In this document: positions 33,898-43,185 of the stretch, one piece after another
Position numbering within the stretch: the stretch's first letter is position 1
Layout: every line of letters begins with the position of its first letter
Assembly (NCBI RefSeq): GCF_003285015.1
Contig: NZ_QMFB01000014.1
Location: forward strand, 62,001-126,000
Source of the DNA: Paenibacillus contaminans
GTDB taxonomy: Bacteria; Bacillota; Bacilli; Paenibacillales; NBRC-103111
Reading direction: 5' to 3'
DNA: 64,000 bases
Program-made: the position numbers and the translations under genes
Notes under the pieces: generated by a model
What the model saw: the letters and a program-made list of their open reading frames with translations, nothing else
What the model was told of the DNA's origin: nothing
The model's database searches: none

Positions 33898-33916
33898 TGC
33901 CGGAAACGGCGTTTTT
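33898..33916 (+). terminator. Short terminator-like hairpin after mnmH
   Basis: GCCG-GAAA-CGGC stem with a tetraloop followed by GTTTTT. The stem is only four to five pairs. Confidence 0.45.
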
Positions 33917-34055
33917 AACGATGTGGTTCCGATTCAGGATTACACCGTTGCACCTTGCGATCAACCCTTCGATTTGCTCCGCATACGTGCTATAATAACA
34001 ATCGGCATCTGCGCACGCTTGCGCAATAGACTATACAATCGAAGAGGAATATTAA

Positions 34056-35384
34056 ATGAACAAGGGCAAATTATCGGCCGCTACGATCGGTCTTGGCGGC
34101 ATTCAATGGTTTTTTTTCATGTTTGCGAACACCGTCGTCATTCCGTTATCGGTAGGGGCGGCATTTCAGCTATCACCGGAAGAAATTTCAGGAGCGCTGC
34201 AGCGCTCCTTCGTGTTTACGGGCATCGCTTGCGCGCTTCAGGCGCTGATCGGACACCGCTACGCCGTCATGGAAGGACAGTCGGGGTTATGGTGGGGCGT
34301 TACGCTTAGCTTATGCGCGTCTTCGGCTTCGCTTGGGCTAAGCTTGCCGGAGCTTGGCGGCGCTTTGTCGCTTGGCATGATGATATCCGGCGGGCTCGTC
34401 GCCCTGCTGGGCGCGCTCGGCATAGGCAGGCTGCTGACCAAATGGTTCACCCAGCCTGTTATGGGCGTCTTTCTTCTTCTGCTTGCTTGCCAACTGATCA
34501 TGATTTTTTTCAAAGGCATGCTGGGGTTGTCCGTATCGGATAAAATCGATGTGCCGGTAGCCGGGCTTTCGCTCGTTATAGTCGTTTTCGTGCTTTGGCT
34601 CAGCATTAAGGGGAAACCTTTCGTGCGCAATTTCGCAATTCTGATCGGCATCGTAGCAGGCTGGATTGCGTTTCGGCTTTTGTTTCATACGAACAGCGCG
34701 GCCGAAGAGAGCGGCGGTCCGCTGCTTGCTTTGTTCCCATGGGGAGAACCGCATGTCGAGCCGAGCATTTTGATCATGACCATCGTAACCGGTCTTCTGA
34801 ACATGACGAATACGGTTGCCGCGCTGAAAGGAGCGGAAGAGCTTTACGGACGCCAAACGAAAGAAGGCGAATATCGCAGGTCGTTCGCTTTGACGGGTAC
34901 TTATTCGGTCGTTTCGGGGGCGTTCGGGCTCGTGCCTTATGCGCCTTACGCGTCTTCGCTCGGATTTTTGCAATCGACGCGAATATTGGCTACTTCTCCC
35001 TATTTCGTAGGGGCGATTATTTTCATGACGCTCGGTTTCGTTCCGGCATTAAGCGGATTTTTCGCGTCGATGCCCGTAAGCGTAGGGCATGCCGTTTTAT
35101 TCGTCGCTTATTTGCAGCTGTTCGGCTCGGCTGTGCGCAACTTGGCTGGAGTCGTGTTTACGCCTGCAACGGTGTATAAAATCGCAATCCCCGCTATGGT
35201 CGGTCTGGCGCTGATGAACATTCCGGCGGCGGCTTTTGCGGCGGTCCCGGCGCTGATTCGTCCGATCGTCTCGAACGGGCTGCTGATGGGTATCGTCGTA
35301 GCGGTAGCCATCAATAATGTTTTTAATTGGGACAAGTTCGAGCTTGCCAAGGATGAAAAACCGGAGGAAAAGAAGGCCTCCTAG
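34056..35384 (+). CDS. NCS2 family nucleobase permease (uracil/xanthine type)
   Basis: Encodes 442 residues, ATG at 34056 after GAAGAGGAA. About 12-14 membrane helices; the pattern GLGGIQWFFFMFANTVVIPL and the substrate-region GALGLVPYAPYASS-like block (here FGLVPYAPYASSLGF) fit the NCS2/uracil-xanthine group, although the canonical QNxGxxxxT motif is not obvious. It imports purines or pyrimidines by ion symport. It is monocistronic. No purine riboswitch was seen in its 195-base leader. Confidence 0.78.
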   Translation: MNKGKLSAATIGLGGIQWFFFMFANTVVIPLSVGAAFQLSPEEISGALQRSFVFTGIACALQALIGHRYAVMEGQSGLWWGVTLSLCASSASLGLSLPELGGALSLGMMISGGLVALLGALGIGRLLTKWFTQPVMGVFLLLLACQLIMIFFKGMLGLSVSDKIDVPVAGLSLVIVVFVLWLSIKGKPFVRNFAILIGIVAGWIAFRLLFHTNSAAEESGGPLLALFPWGEPHVEPSILIMTIVTGLLNMTNTVAALKGAEELYGRQTKEGEYRRSFALTGTYSVVSGAFGLVPYAPYASSLGFLQSTRILATSPYFVGAIIFMTLGFVPALSGFFASMPVSVGHAVLFVAYLQLFGSAVRNLAGVVFTPATVYKIAIPAMVGLALMNIPAAAFAAVPALIRPIVSNGLLMGIVVAVAINNVFNWDKFELAKDEKPEEKKAS

Positions 35385-35621
35385 CTGCTGTCGAAGGCGT
35401 TTCGTTACAGCTGTTCACCGAAAAAATACGCGGTTGAAAAAAATGCCATCCTTTGGTCCAAGTCCCGGTATAATGAACTTATGCGAATCTGTTTGCCGTT
35501 CGTACGTTTATCGGATCGTATCGTGGAAACGGCCTGGAACTTGCGGTAAACGCCGTCGTTTAATACGCGGGTGGCGTTACCTTGATCGTTCGCTGAAGTA
35601 CTTTATTTTATCGGAGACGGA

Positions 35622-36488
35622 GTGATCGGCGTGAATTTGAGAGAGCTTGCGGGACAAATCGAATCGGGAAAGTTCAAGCAGAGCCTGGAACGTCACTTAT
35701 CGCTTGAAACGAGAACGCTTCTGGACGCGATGACGGCCAAAGAGACCGAGGACCGGCTGAGTCAGATCGTTCGCGAGCCGATTCAGCTGTCGGGAGAAAA
35801 CAGCAGGGAGCTTTTGCAGCTATACTATACGGCATCATGGCTTCATTTATTTGAAACACTGAATATTTCTCCGCAAGCCAAGCTCTTCGAAATCGCATCG
35901 GGCGATACCGACTTCATTCCTCAAGCCTTGGATGCTTATGCAGGTGCGGAAGGCCGGTATGTAACCGCTAATTTGAATAAAGAGTTAACCCAGCAATTTA
36001 AGCGCAAAACGGCGGTTTTGAACGTAGACGTACAGATTATCGAGGACGACGGGGCGCGCATTCTCGACTACGTCGAAGGCGGCACATTTGACGCGGTCGC
36101 TTTTCACCATGCGATCAACGATATCGTACAGACGATCATTGCCGATGCGGAAGGGATCGATACGGTAAACAACAACTGGTGGGATATCGAGCCGCAAATG
36201 TTGAAAGCCGTCATGGAGTACCATCATAGCGGAAGATTGAAAGACGCCGTCTGCGAAACATTTATCGGGATCGTCGATACCTGTCGCGGCTTGCTTAAAC
36301 AAGCCGGGTACATGATCTTCGATAATTGCTCCTACGACGGCTATGAACAAATCGGCTATTCGACGGCATTCCATAGCAATTATATTAATTTAGCGAGAGC
36401 ATGGATCAAGGAAGCCAATTTGGGCTTGGAGGAAGTCGAGCCGGAGGGCTACGACGGCAAGTGGTGGATGATTTTGCGGAAAGTGTAA
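35622..36488 (+). CDS. SAM-methyltransferase-like protein, unknown substrate
   Basis: Encodes 288 residues from GTG 35622; GTG 35631 is eight bases after GGAG and equally possible. After a helical ~75-residue lead, residues ~87-170 look like a class I methyltransferase Rossmann core: KLFEIASGDTDFIPQAL as the SAM loop, an acidic strand near VQIIEDDGARIL, and GTFDAVAFHHAINDI. The C-terminal part has YMIFDNCSYDGYEQIGY. The usual GxGxG is altered to ASGDT, so SAM binding is probable but not certain. It stands alone in this position. Confidence 0.55.
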   Translation: MIGVNLRELAGQIESGKFKQSLERHLSLETRTLLDAMTAKETEDRLSQIVREPIQLSGENSRELLQLYYTASWLHLFETLNISPQAKLFEIASGDTDFIPQALDAYAGAEGRYVTANLNKELTQQFKRKTAVLNVDVQIIEDDGARILDYVEGGTFDAVAFHHAINDIVQTIIADAEGIDTVNNNWWDIEPQMLKAVMEYHHSGRLKDAVCETFIGIVDTCRGLLKQAGYMIFDNCSYDGYEQIGYSTAFHSNYINLARAWIKEANLGLEEVEPEGYDGKWWMILRKV

Positions 36489-36581
36489 CGGCTGAAGGAT
36501 GAATCTGTGAGTAACGGCCCGTCTTTTTCCCGTGATTGCCGGGTATACTTGTATTGACTACCGTACATAGGAGGCAATCTC

Positions 36582-36800
36582 ATGGCAGACCAAATCAAAG
36601 TGACGATTAAAGTGAACGACAACGGTTCGCTTAGGGTGACGGGGCCGGTCGAATTGGTGGACGCAGAAGGCAACCCGTTCGAGCACAAAGAAACGTTCTC
36701 GCTTTGCCGGTGCGGCGGGTCGGGCAACAAGCCGTTCTGCGACGGCACGCATAAATCGATCGGCTTCGAAAGCGCGCCGAGAGCGAAGCAGAACGAATGA
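36582..36800 (+). CDS. CDGSH-type iron-sulfur protein
   Basis: Encodes 72 residues, ATG at 36582 after AGGAGGCAA. The single CDGSH motif supplies Cys42, Cys44, Cys53 and His57 (CRCGGSGNKPFCDGTH), the 3-Cys/1-His ligands of a 2Fe-2S cluster as in mitoNEET-type proteins. The small soluble form is common in Firmicutes and is thought to function in redox or cluster transfer. A terminator follows. Confidence 0.9.
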   Translation: MADQIKVTIKVNDNGSLRVTGPVELVDAEGNPFEHKETFSLCRCGGSGNKPFCDGTHKSIGFESAPRAKQNE

Positions 36801-36812
36801 TTGGCTACTGCA

Positions 36813-36844
36813 ACCCGGTCTCGTGAAGAGGCCGGGATATTTTT
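36813..36844 (+). terminator. Rho-independent terminator
   Basis: CCCGG and CCGGG with extended pairing of TCTCG/AGAGG around a TGA loop, followed by ATTTTT. Confidence 0.75.
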
Positions 36845-37001
36845 CATTTCCCGACAACTGTAAGAGACGCTTAGGAGCGACTCTAATGTGAACGCCGGCG
36901 CCCCTGCTTATTTCCTGCCCGTTCCGGTTGCCCGCATCCCGCGAATCGGATAGACTTAAACAATCAAAGATGAACTTCATTGCCGAAACGAGGAATGAGA
37001 C

Positions 37002-39230
37002 ATGAACAAAACTTGGTTTTACCGCACCCTGCTGTCTTATGTTCCCGTTTTTTTTGTTGTAACCGCTTTTTTGTTTTTTATTTTTTTTCAGACGCTCAGC
37101 GAGCAAAACAAAAAAAACGCGGTCAAAGCGAATGACGTTCTGGCGCGGCAGGCGATGCAATCGATCGACCATTCGCTGAAAAGCATCGACCAGAAGCTGA
37201 CCTACGAAGCGATGAACAACCAGGATATGGTGCGCTATTTCGCGCAGGACGGCGAAGAAGATCTATATTTGAACGTGCGCCTCATGAATGCGATTCAAGA
37301 GTTTATCGTCAACAATCCGCTCGTCGATTCGATGTATCTCGTCCGGTTTAAGGACCGGTCGGTGCTTAGTCTCGGGACCTCTTATCCGCTCGATCAATAT
37401 CCGGATGCGGGTTTCATCAAACAGCGGGAGCACGCTCCGAACAGTTTGTGGTCGGATGTCCGGTCTTACCGGGAGTTTTCGTTCGAGGTGGACAAGCGTG
37501 TCGTTACGCTGACGCGCGGCGTTCCGATTTTTACGCAGGACAAAGGCATGATTATCGCCAATGTGCGCACCGATGCTTTGCACGGATTAGTCAAAGATAT
37601 GTACGATCCGGGAGTCAGCTTCATGCAAATGACCGACAGCCGAGGCGCTTCCCTATTGGAGCAGGGAGATTCGCCGAAGACGCCGGAATCGAAACGCAAC
37701 GAGCTGTTTGCAAGCTATACCTCGGACTATACGGAATGGAACGTGCAAACCGGCGTGCCGAGCGGCGGCCTCGCGAGCTTCGTGCTGGGATTGTACAACG
37801 TTTGGTTCACGATCGGCCTGATCATGGTTGCGGGCGGAATCGGCTGGATGATCTACGTAACGAAGCGGAACTACAAGCCAATCGAGCTGATCGTCGGCCG
37901 CCTCCGGACATATTCCGAGCAGAAAGCGCAATCGCTGTCCGGGGACGGCAACGAATTTCATTTTATCCAAAATGCGTTGGAACGGCTAATCGAGGAAACC
38001 GGGCAATTCGCGGAGCAGTTCGAGCAGGATTTACGGGTCAAACGGCAGTTTTTCTTCTATGAGCTGCTGGAAGGCACGAGGCCGATCGGCCTGGACGAAT
38101 GGCAAAAGGAGATGGAGCGGCACAAGCTGCCCGTTACTTTCGGCGATCAGCTGGCATTCGTCATCGAGATCGATAAATACGGCGAGTTTTGCCGAACATA
38201 TAGCCAAAGGGACCAGCATTTGCTTAAGTTTGTCATCGATTGCGTCGTGCAAGAATCGACCCAGAACGGGCCGCTTGCCGTATGGAAGCTTTGGACGGCG
38301 GGGGACAGGCTGAGCGGTATATTTCATTCGATAGGCGGCGAACGGGAATTGCGCGAGGAATCTCTTTCGTTGCTCGAAAAAGTTCGCGCATGGGTCGAGC
38401 AAAACCTGCAAATGACCGTCACGATCGGCGTCGGCGAACGGGTGGAGCTCCCCGACGAGCTTCGCGTTTCCGGCAAGGAAGCGCTGGAAGCGCTCAATTT
38501 CAAGACGGTATACGGCATCAACCGGATTATTATGTATAAGGATACCGTGCCCTCGAAGGGCGAAATGTACGAGCATCTGCAGCTTATTCAAACGATCGTC
38601 CATCATTACCGTTTTTCGGATGAAGCATGGCTCGCCTGCCTGCGCGAATTTTTCGGCCACATTCGCCGCGATCTGCTGTCGCGCGACGATACGTCGAGTT
38701 TGATGAGCTTTTTTATTTTCCATTTGAACCGGGCGATTGCGGGGATGGGACCGGAGCTGCAGGAGCCTTGGCAGGATAAAAGCTTGCCGGGACTGTACGA
38801 TGCCCTGGAATCGTTCGAGACGATCGACGAGCTGGAGCAGCTGTTCATGAAGGAGCTCGGCGAATATGCGGACACGCTCCGCTCGCTGAGGGACGCTCGA
38901 AGCCAGCATGCGCTGATGGGAGATGTAAAAGCATATATAGAAAAGCAATTTACCGATCCGAATTTATCGCTCGACTTATTAAGCGAACGATTCGATTTGA
39001 ACGGCAAATATTTAAGCAAGTTGTTTAAGGAGACGTTCGGGGTCAAGTTCGTGGATTTTCTGATCGAGCTGCGGATGGAGCATGCCAAGCGGCTGCTCAA
39101 GGAGACGAATGTTCCGGTTCAGGAAATCGCCGAGCAGGTCGGTTATGCGAGTTCGGTATCATTCATTCGTATTTTCAAGAAATCGACCGGTTTGTCGCCC
39201 GGCGATTACCGCAAAGAAGACAAAAAGTAA
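37002..39230 (+). CDS. Membrane-anchored AraC family regulator
   Basis: Encodes 742 residues. Layout: N-terminal membrane helix (~8-30), extracellular Cache-like sensor to ~255, second helix (~262-284), HAMP-like and linker region, C-terminal AraC HTH pair (LDLLSERFDLNGKYLSKLFKETFG and VQEIAEQVGYASSVSFIRIFKKSTG). It is a paralogue of the regulator at 51705, sharing the N-terminal start pattern LLSYxPVFxxxxxxF and the ending SP-YRK. It lies ahead of the 39630-42941 ABC operon and probably activates it. Confidence 0.88.
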   Translation: MNKTWFYRTLLSYVPVFFVVTAFLFFIFFQTLSEQNKKNAVKANDVLARQAMQSIDHSLKSIDQKLTYEAMNNQDMVRYFAQDGEEDLYLNVRLMNAIQEFIVNNPLVDSMYLVRFKDRSVLSLGTSYPLDQYPDAGFIKQREHAPNSLWSDVRSYREFSFEVDKRVVTLTRGVPIFTQDKGMIIANVRTDALHGLVKDMYDPGVSFMQMTDSRGASLLEQGDSPKTPESKRNELFASYTSDYTEWNVQTGVPSGGLASFVLGLYNVWFTIGLIMVAGGIGWMIYVTKRNYKPIELIVGRLRTYSEQKAQSLSGDGNEFHFIQNALERLIEETGQFAEQFEQDLRVKRQFFFYELLEGTRPIGLDEWQKEMERHKLPVTFGDQLAFVIEIDKYGEFCRTYSQRDQHLLKFVIDCVVQESTQNGPLAVWKLWTAGDRLSGIFHSIGGERELREESLSLLEKVRAWVEQNLQMTVTIGVGERVELPDELRVSGKEALEALNFKTVYGINRIIMYKDTVPSKGEMYEHLQLIQTIVHHYRFSDEAWLACLREFFGHIRRDLLSRDDTSSLMSFFIFHLNRAIAGMGPELQEPWQDKSLPGLYDALESFETIDELEQLFMKELGEYADTLRSLRDARSQHALMGDVKAYIEKQFTDPNLSLDLLSERFDLNGKYLSKLFKETFGVKFVDFLIELRMEHAKRLLKETNVPVQEIAEQVGYASSVSFIRIFKKSTGLSPGDYRKEDKK

Positions 39231-39629
39231 AGAAGCGAAAAAGGTTTATCGAGAGACACCGCGCATTTGTCGGCGTGCCGTGCAGTTTACTGCTCGCCGC
39301 CGGGATGGGCGGTGTTCTATATTTGGAGCCATCGGAAAGTATATTGCGGAAGAAGCCCGAACCTGTGGTAACCGCGGGCGATTTCGGCAAGCGTTTATCC
39401 TTGAATCTCCGCGGGCCAAAATGACAATCGGCACATCGAACGAAAATCGTTTATTGAGCGCTCTCATACTCCGGGCTTAGAATCAGGGCAAGCTTTCCGG
39501 AATGGAGGTGGCCGTGCGGCGGCGGATCGGCAGGATCGCCTTGGCCGATTCGAAACCATTTAAAGATTCAACGCTAGTCAGCAGAACTCGTGTACCAAAC
39601 GATCAACTACGAAAGGGAGTCGGCGAAAC
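39231..39629. other. Intergenic region before the second ABC operon
   Basis: 399 bases with a degenerate REP-like fragment at 39367-39400 (shares GTTTATCCTTGAAT exactly with copy B). No gene or clear promoter was recognised. Confidence 0.45.
39367..39400. repeat. REP-like element, degenerate short copy E
   Basis: GGTAACCGCGG followed by CGGCAAGCGTTTATCC; the following TTGAAT also matches copy B. Shorter and weaker than A-C. Confidence 0.4.
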
Positions 39630-41015
39630 ATGAACAAGATACGGATGAAAAGAGCGGCAGCCGCGTTCGCGGTAATCGCAACGGCGAGCAGCGTACTGGC
39701 GGGCTGCGGAGGAGACGGGGGCAAACCGGCGGGCGAAGCCTCCTCGCAAGGCAGCTCCAAGGAGAAGGTGAAGCTGACGTTCGAAACTTCCGTTTATACG
39801 GAAGCGCCTCATAAGAAAGCGATCGACATGCTCCTGCAGAAGTACAATGAATTGAATCCGAACGTCGAAATTACCGTTCACGGCACCGATTACAACAACT
39901 TCTTCAATAAGCTGACGACTGAAGTGGTGGCAAGAACGCAAGGCGATATCGTGCAGCTGTACCCGGAAAATATCGCCCGCTACAACTCGCTGGTGGAGGG
40001 CGGCGCTTTCGTCAATCTGGATTCTTACATCAAAGGCAAGGATCTGGAGACGAAGCTGGTCGGCCAGGAGCTGAACAAAATCGACGGCTCGTATTATGCG
40101 GTATCCAACTATGCATGGGGCTCGACGGGTATTTTTTACCGGAAATCGTTATTCGAGAAAGCGGGCGTCAAACCGGAGGACATCAAGACGCTCGACGACT
40201 TCAAGAAGGCAGCGTCCAAGCTGGGCGCTGACACGAACGGAGACGGAAAGCCGGATCAATACGGGTTCGCCAGCGTCGTTTCGTCCCATGCGTTTACATC
40301 TTCGGAATGGTATCGTCTCGTGGCTCGTCCCGCTTCGGGGGGCATCTACTTCGGCGACGGCGAGCAGGGGCCGTATACGCCGGACCGCGTCAATGTGAAT
40401 TCCGAAGCCAACATTTGGGCAGCTAACTGGTGGCTTGATCTGTTGAAGGATCCGAATGCAACGCCGGCCGGCACCAGGGACAAAAAGACGACGCGTGAAA
40501 TGTTCTGGAACGGCGCGGCGGCGATGATTATGGACGGTCCTTGGTTTATAGGCATGACGCGGGAACGGGACGAGAAGCTGATGAACGATCTCGGGCTCAT
40601 CCCGCAGCCGGTCGTGAGTTATAACGGCAAGGACAATAAACCGAATCCGACTATGTATCCGCTCGTAGCGATGATTTCGAAGAAGAGCAAAAACCAGAAG
40701 GAAGCATGGGAATTCCTTCAATGGATGACGACGCCGGAAGCCCAGCAAATTATCGAGGTGTCCGGAATGATTCCGAGCAACAAAGATTTTTCCGGCTCGG
40801 AGGATTTCAAGAAGCGCAATCCGCTTGGCGCCCAGTTTTTTGAATACGTCGATAAGCTGTATGCGCCTGCCGTTATGGACCCGCCGATTGCCGAGCAAGG
40901 ACAACTTGCACAAATTATGCAAACGGCGGCGGAAAAAATGTTCGTCGGCAATGTGGACGCCAAAACGGCGCTCGACGAGGCAGCAGGCAAAATGAAAGAT
41001 GTCATGAAGAAATAG
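39630..41015 (+). CDS. Extracellular sugar-binding lipoprotein (family 1)
   Basis: Encodes 461 residues, ATG 39630 after AAAGGGAG. Lipobox LAGC places the lipid-modified Cys at 26. The mature protein shows family 1 features (NWWLDLLKD, MFWNGAAAMIMDGPWFIG, WEFLQWMTTPEAQ). It delivers a mono- or oligosaccharide to the permeases at 41098 and 42039, which follow in the same direction. Confidence 0.9.
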   Translation: MNKIRMKRAAAAFAVIATASSVLAGCGGDGGKPAGEASSQGSSKEKVKLTFETSVYTEAPHKKAIDMLLQKYNELNPNVEITVHGTDYNNFFNKLTTEVVARTQGDIVQLYPENIARYNSLVEGGAFVNLDSYIKGKDLETKLVGQELNKIDGSYYAVSNYAWGSTGIFYRKSLFEKAGVKPEDIKTLDDFKKAASKLGADTNGDGKPDQYGFASVVSSHAFTSSEWYRLVARPASGGIYFGDGEQGPYTPDRVNVNSEANIWAANWWLDLLKDPNATPAGTRDKKTTREMFWNGAAAMIMDGPWFIGMTRERDEKLMNDLGLIPQPVVSYNGKDNKPNPTMYPLVAMISKKSKNQKEAWEFLQWMTTPEAQQIIEVSGMIPSNKDFSGSEDFKKRNPLGAQFFEYVDKLYAPAVMDPPIAEQGQLAQIMQTAAEKMFVGNVDAKTALDEAAGKMKDVMKK

Positions 41016-41097
41016 GCTGAGCAGGCCGGCAGTCATCACGTTCGGATTGGCCGGGGCGAAATGAAGCCTCGGCCCGTCCGAAGAAAGGAACTCGCGC

Positions 41098-42042
41098 ATG
41101 AGACTGGAAAATCGCACGATCTCTACGCCAGGCGCATCGTCGTTCTGGCAGCGGGAATGGAAGGCGCTTTGGCGGTCGAAAACCGCTTATCTGTTTATCG
41201 CTCCGCTGGTCATTACGGTATGCTGCATTTTGCTGTATCCGATCTTCAAGGCGGCGCTGATGAGCTTCCAATATTGGTATATCGCCAAGCCGATCGGCGG
41301 GCACCCGTTCGTCGGACTGAAAAACTATATCGAAGTCGTCCGTTCGGATTACTTCTTCAAATCGTTGGGCATTACCGGCATTTATTTGGCCGTAACCGTC
41401 GTTGCGCGGTTTTTGCTCGGACTCGGGACCGCGCTGCTGCTAAACAAAAAGTTTAAGGGACGGAGCTTCGCCCGGGTGCTCATAATCGTGCCGTGGGCGA
41501 TGTCGGAAGTGGTCGCCTGTCTAATTTTCGTGCTGATGTACGACTATCAATACGGCATCATCAACCATTTGCTGATGTCCGTGAATCTCATCGATACGCC
41601 GATCTCATTCCTCGGCGATGCCAACTACGCGCTGGATGCCGCGATGCTCGTGAATGTGTGGAAGGGCTTTCCGTTCGTCGCAATCATGCTCCTTGCAGGC
41701 TTGCAAAGTATTCCCGATGAGCTGTATGAGGCGGCGACAGTCGACGGAGCATCGGGCTGGGATAAATTTTGGCATGTGACGCTGCCTACGCTAAAGCCGG
41801 TTTCTCTGGTCGTATTCCTGCTGCTAGTCGTTTGGACGATACGCGATTTCGCGATCGTATACGTCTTGACGAACGGAGGGCCGAGCAGGGCGACCGAAAT
41901 TTTCACGATATTCGTTTACCGCTCGGGCTTTGAGTATTACCAGTTCGGGGAGGCTGCAGCCGGCGGCATGATTTTGCTTCTTTTCTCGCTAGTATTCACG
42001 TTCATCTACATGAAGGTTACGAAAGCGGGGGATACGGCATGA
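41098..42042 (+). CDS. CUT1 sugar ABC transporter permease (MalF-like)
   Basis: Encodes 314 residues, ATG 41098 after AAAGGAA. Six membrane helices; EAA loop YEAATVDGASGWDKFWHVTLP. It overlaps the next gene by four bases (ATGA), showing translational coupling. It is part of the operon with the binding protein at 39630. Confidence 0.9.
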   Translation: MRLENRTISTPGASSFWQREWKALWRSKTAYLFIAPLVITVCCILLYPIFKAALMSFQYWYIAKPIGGHPFVGLKNYIEVVRSDYFFKSLGITGIYLAVTVVARFLLGLGTALLLNKKFKGRSFARVLIIVPWAMSEVVACLIFVLMYDYQYGIINHLLMSVNLIDTPISFLGDANYALDAAMLVNVWKGFPFVAIMLLAGLQSIPDELYEAATVDGASGWDKFWHVTLPTLKPVSLVVFLLLVVWTIRDFAIVYVLTNGGPSRATEIFTIFVYRSGFEYYQFGEAAAGGMILLLFSLVFTFIYMKVTKAGDTA

Positions 42043-42941
42043 CGAGGATAAACGGAACCGCCGCCGTTTACCGGAACATGGAACAATCAGCGCGAAATAA
42101 ACGTTCCGGTATTTTCAAAAAAACGGCGATTTACGTGCTTGTCGGACTCATATGCTTATTCGCCGTCTTCCCGTTTTTGTGGATGATCGATATTTCCCTG
42201 AAGCCGCAAAGCGAAATTTATCAAAATCCGCCGACCCTTTGGCCAAGCGAGCTGAACTGGAACGGGTATAAGCAAATGCTGAATTTCGGCGCCGACGATA
42301 ATTTGAATTTCATCAAATGGTTTTTGAACAGTACGCTTGTCTCCGTTATGACGACGCTGTTTGCGATCATTATTTCCACGCTGGGCGGTTATGCGATGTC
42401 GCGTTTCAAATTCCGCGGCCGGATGGGAATCGGCTACATCATTTTGATTACGCAAATGCTGCCAGGTTCACTGCTGATGATTCCGATGTACATTATCATG
42501 CGGGACTTGAACCTGCTCAATACGCATATGGCGCTTGTGCTGGCTTATACGACGTTTGCCGTTCCTTTCTGCACTTGGATGCTCAAAGGGTACTTCGACA
42601 CCATATCGCCGACGATCGACGAGGCTGCCATGGTGGACGGAGCGAACCGTTTCACGACGTTCTGGCGGATCATTCTCCCGCTTACGCTTCCGGGTCTAGT
42701 CGTCACCGCGATCTTCTCGTTTATTACGAGCTGGAACGAATTTTTGTTCGCGTTCACGCTGCTGAACGGAGCGGACATGTGGACGCTTTCCGTCGGTATC
42801 GCCAGCTTCCAGGGACAATATATCGTCAATTGGGACTACATTATGGCCGGCTCGGCGCTCACGACGCTTCCGATCGTGCTTATCTTCTGGTCGATGGAAA
42901 AATATTTGGTGCGCGGCATGACGGCCGGAGCAGTGAAATGA
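42039..42941 (+). CDS. CUT1 sugar ABC transporter permease (MalG-like)
   Basis: Encodes 300 residues starting within the last four bases of the upstream permease gene. Six membrane helices; EAA loop DEAAMVDGANRFTTFWRIILP; C-terminus KYLVRGMTAGAVK as in MalG-type proteins. It pairs with the 41098 product. The dehydrogenase gene at 43186 follows after a structured gap. Confidence 0.9.
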   Translation: MTRINGTAAVYRNMEQSARNKRSGIFKKTAIYVLVGLICLFAVFPFLWMIDISLKPQSEIYQNPPTLWPSELNWNGYKQMLNFGADDNLNFIKWFLNSTLVSVMTTLFAIIISTLGGYAMSRFKFRGRMGIGYIILITQMLPGSLLMIPMYIIMRDLNLLNTHMALVLAYTTFAVPFCTWMLKGYFDTISPTIDEAAMVDGANRFTTFWRIILPLTLPGLVVTAIFSFITSWNEFLFAFTLLNGADMWTLSVGIASFQGQYIVNWDYIMAGSALTTLPIVLIFWSMEKYLVRGMTAGAVK

Positions 42942-42944
42942 CGG

Positions 42945-42974
42945 GATACTCCCGTTCGATCAGGGGGGAGTATC
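42945..42974 (+). other. Hairpin after the permease gene
   Basis: GATACTCCC pairs with GGGAGTATC across a 12-base loop, starting right after the stop codon. No T-run follows, so it is more likely an mRNA-stabilising or attenuating structure than a terminator. Confidence 0.45.
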
Positions 42975-43012
42975 TAGGGAAGTTAACGTGTAGGGGACAG
43001 CATGAAATGGAG

Positions 43013-43123
43013 AAAAGGAATTGCCTTGCAGCGAGTTTTGGCTTTGTGTTTCTCCCTTCCGAAGGCCCATTCAATGAGAGAAACGCAAAAACAAGATGTC
43101 TGAAGCGGCAAGGTAATCCTTTT
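43013..43123. repeat. 111-bp imperfect palindrome
   Basis: AAAAGGAATTGCCTTGC pairs with GCAAGGTAATCCTTTT, and inside GGCTTTGTGTTTCTC pairs with GAGAAACGCAAAAAC-type sequence. It fills the gap between the ABC operon and the dehydrogenase gene and may be a MITE-like insertion. Confidence 0.55.
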
Positions 43124-43185
43124 CGGAATGCAATGCGCCCCCTACATTTGCTAAAAAAAGATAGGACGAAGAGGAGACGGATGAG

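Noticed and set aside
33862..34055. Purine or PRPP riboswitch upstream of the nucleobase permease
   Set aside because: No conserved purine-riboswitch core or paired loops could be recognised; only a weak hairpin and a TATAAT-like box.
33872..34309. 145-residue ORF before and within the nucleobase permease gene
   Set aside because: Overlaps the permease start in another frame, contains the upstream hairpin, and shows no domain.
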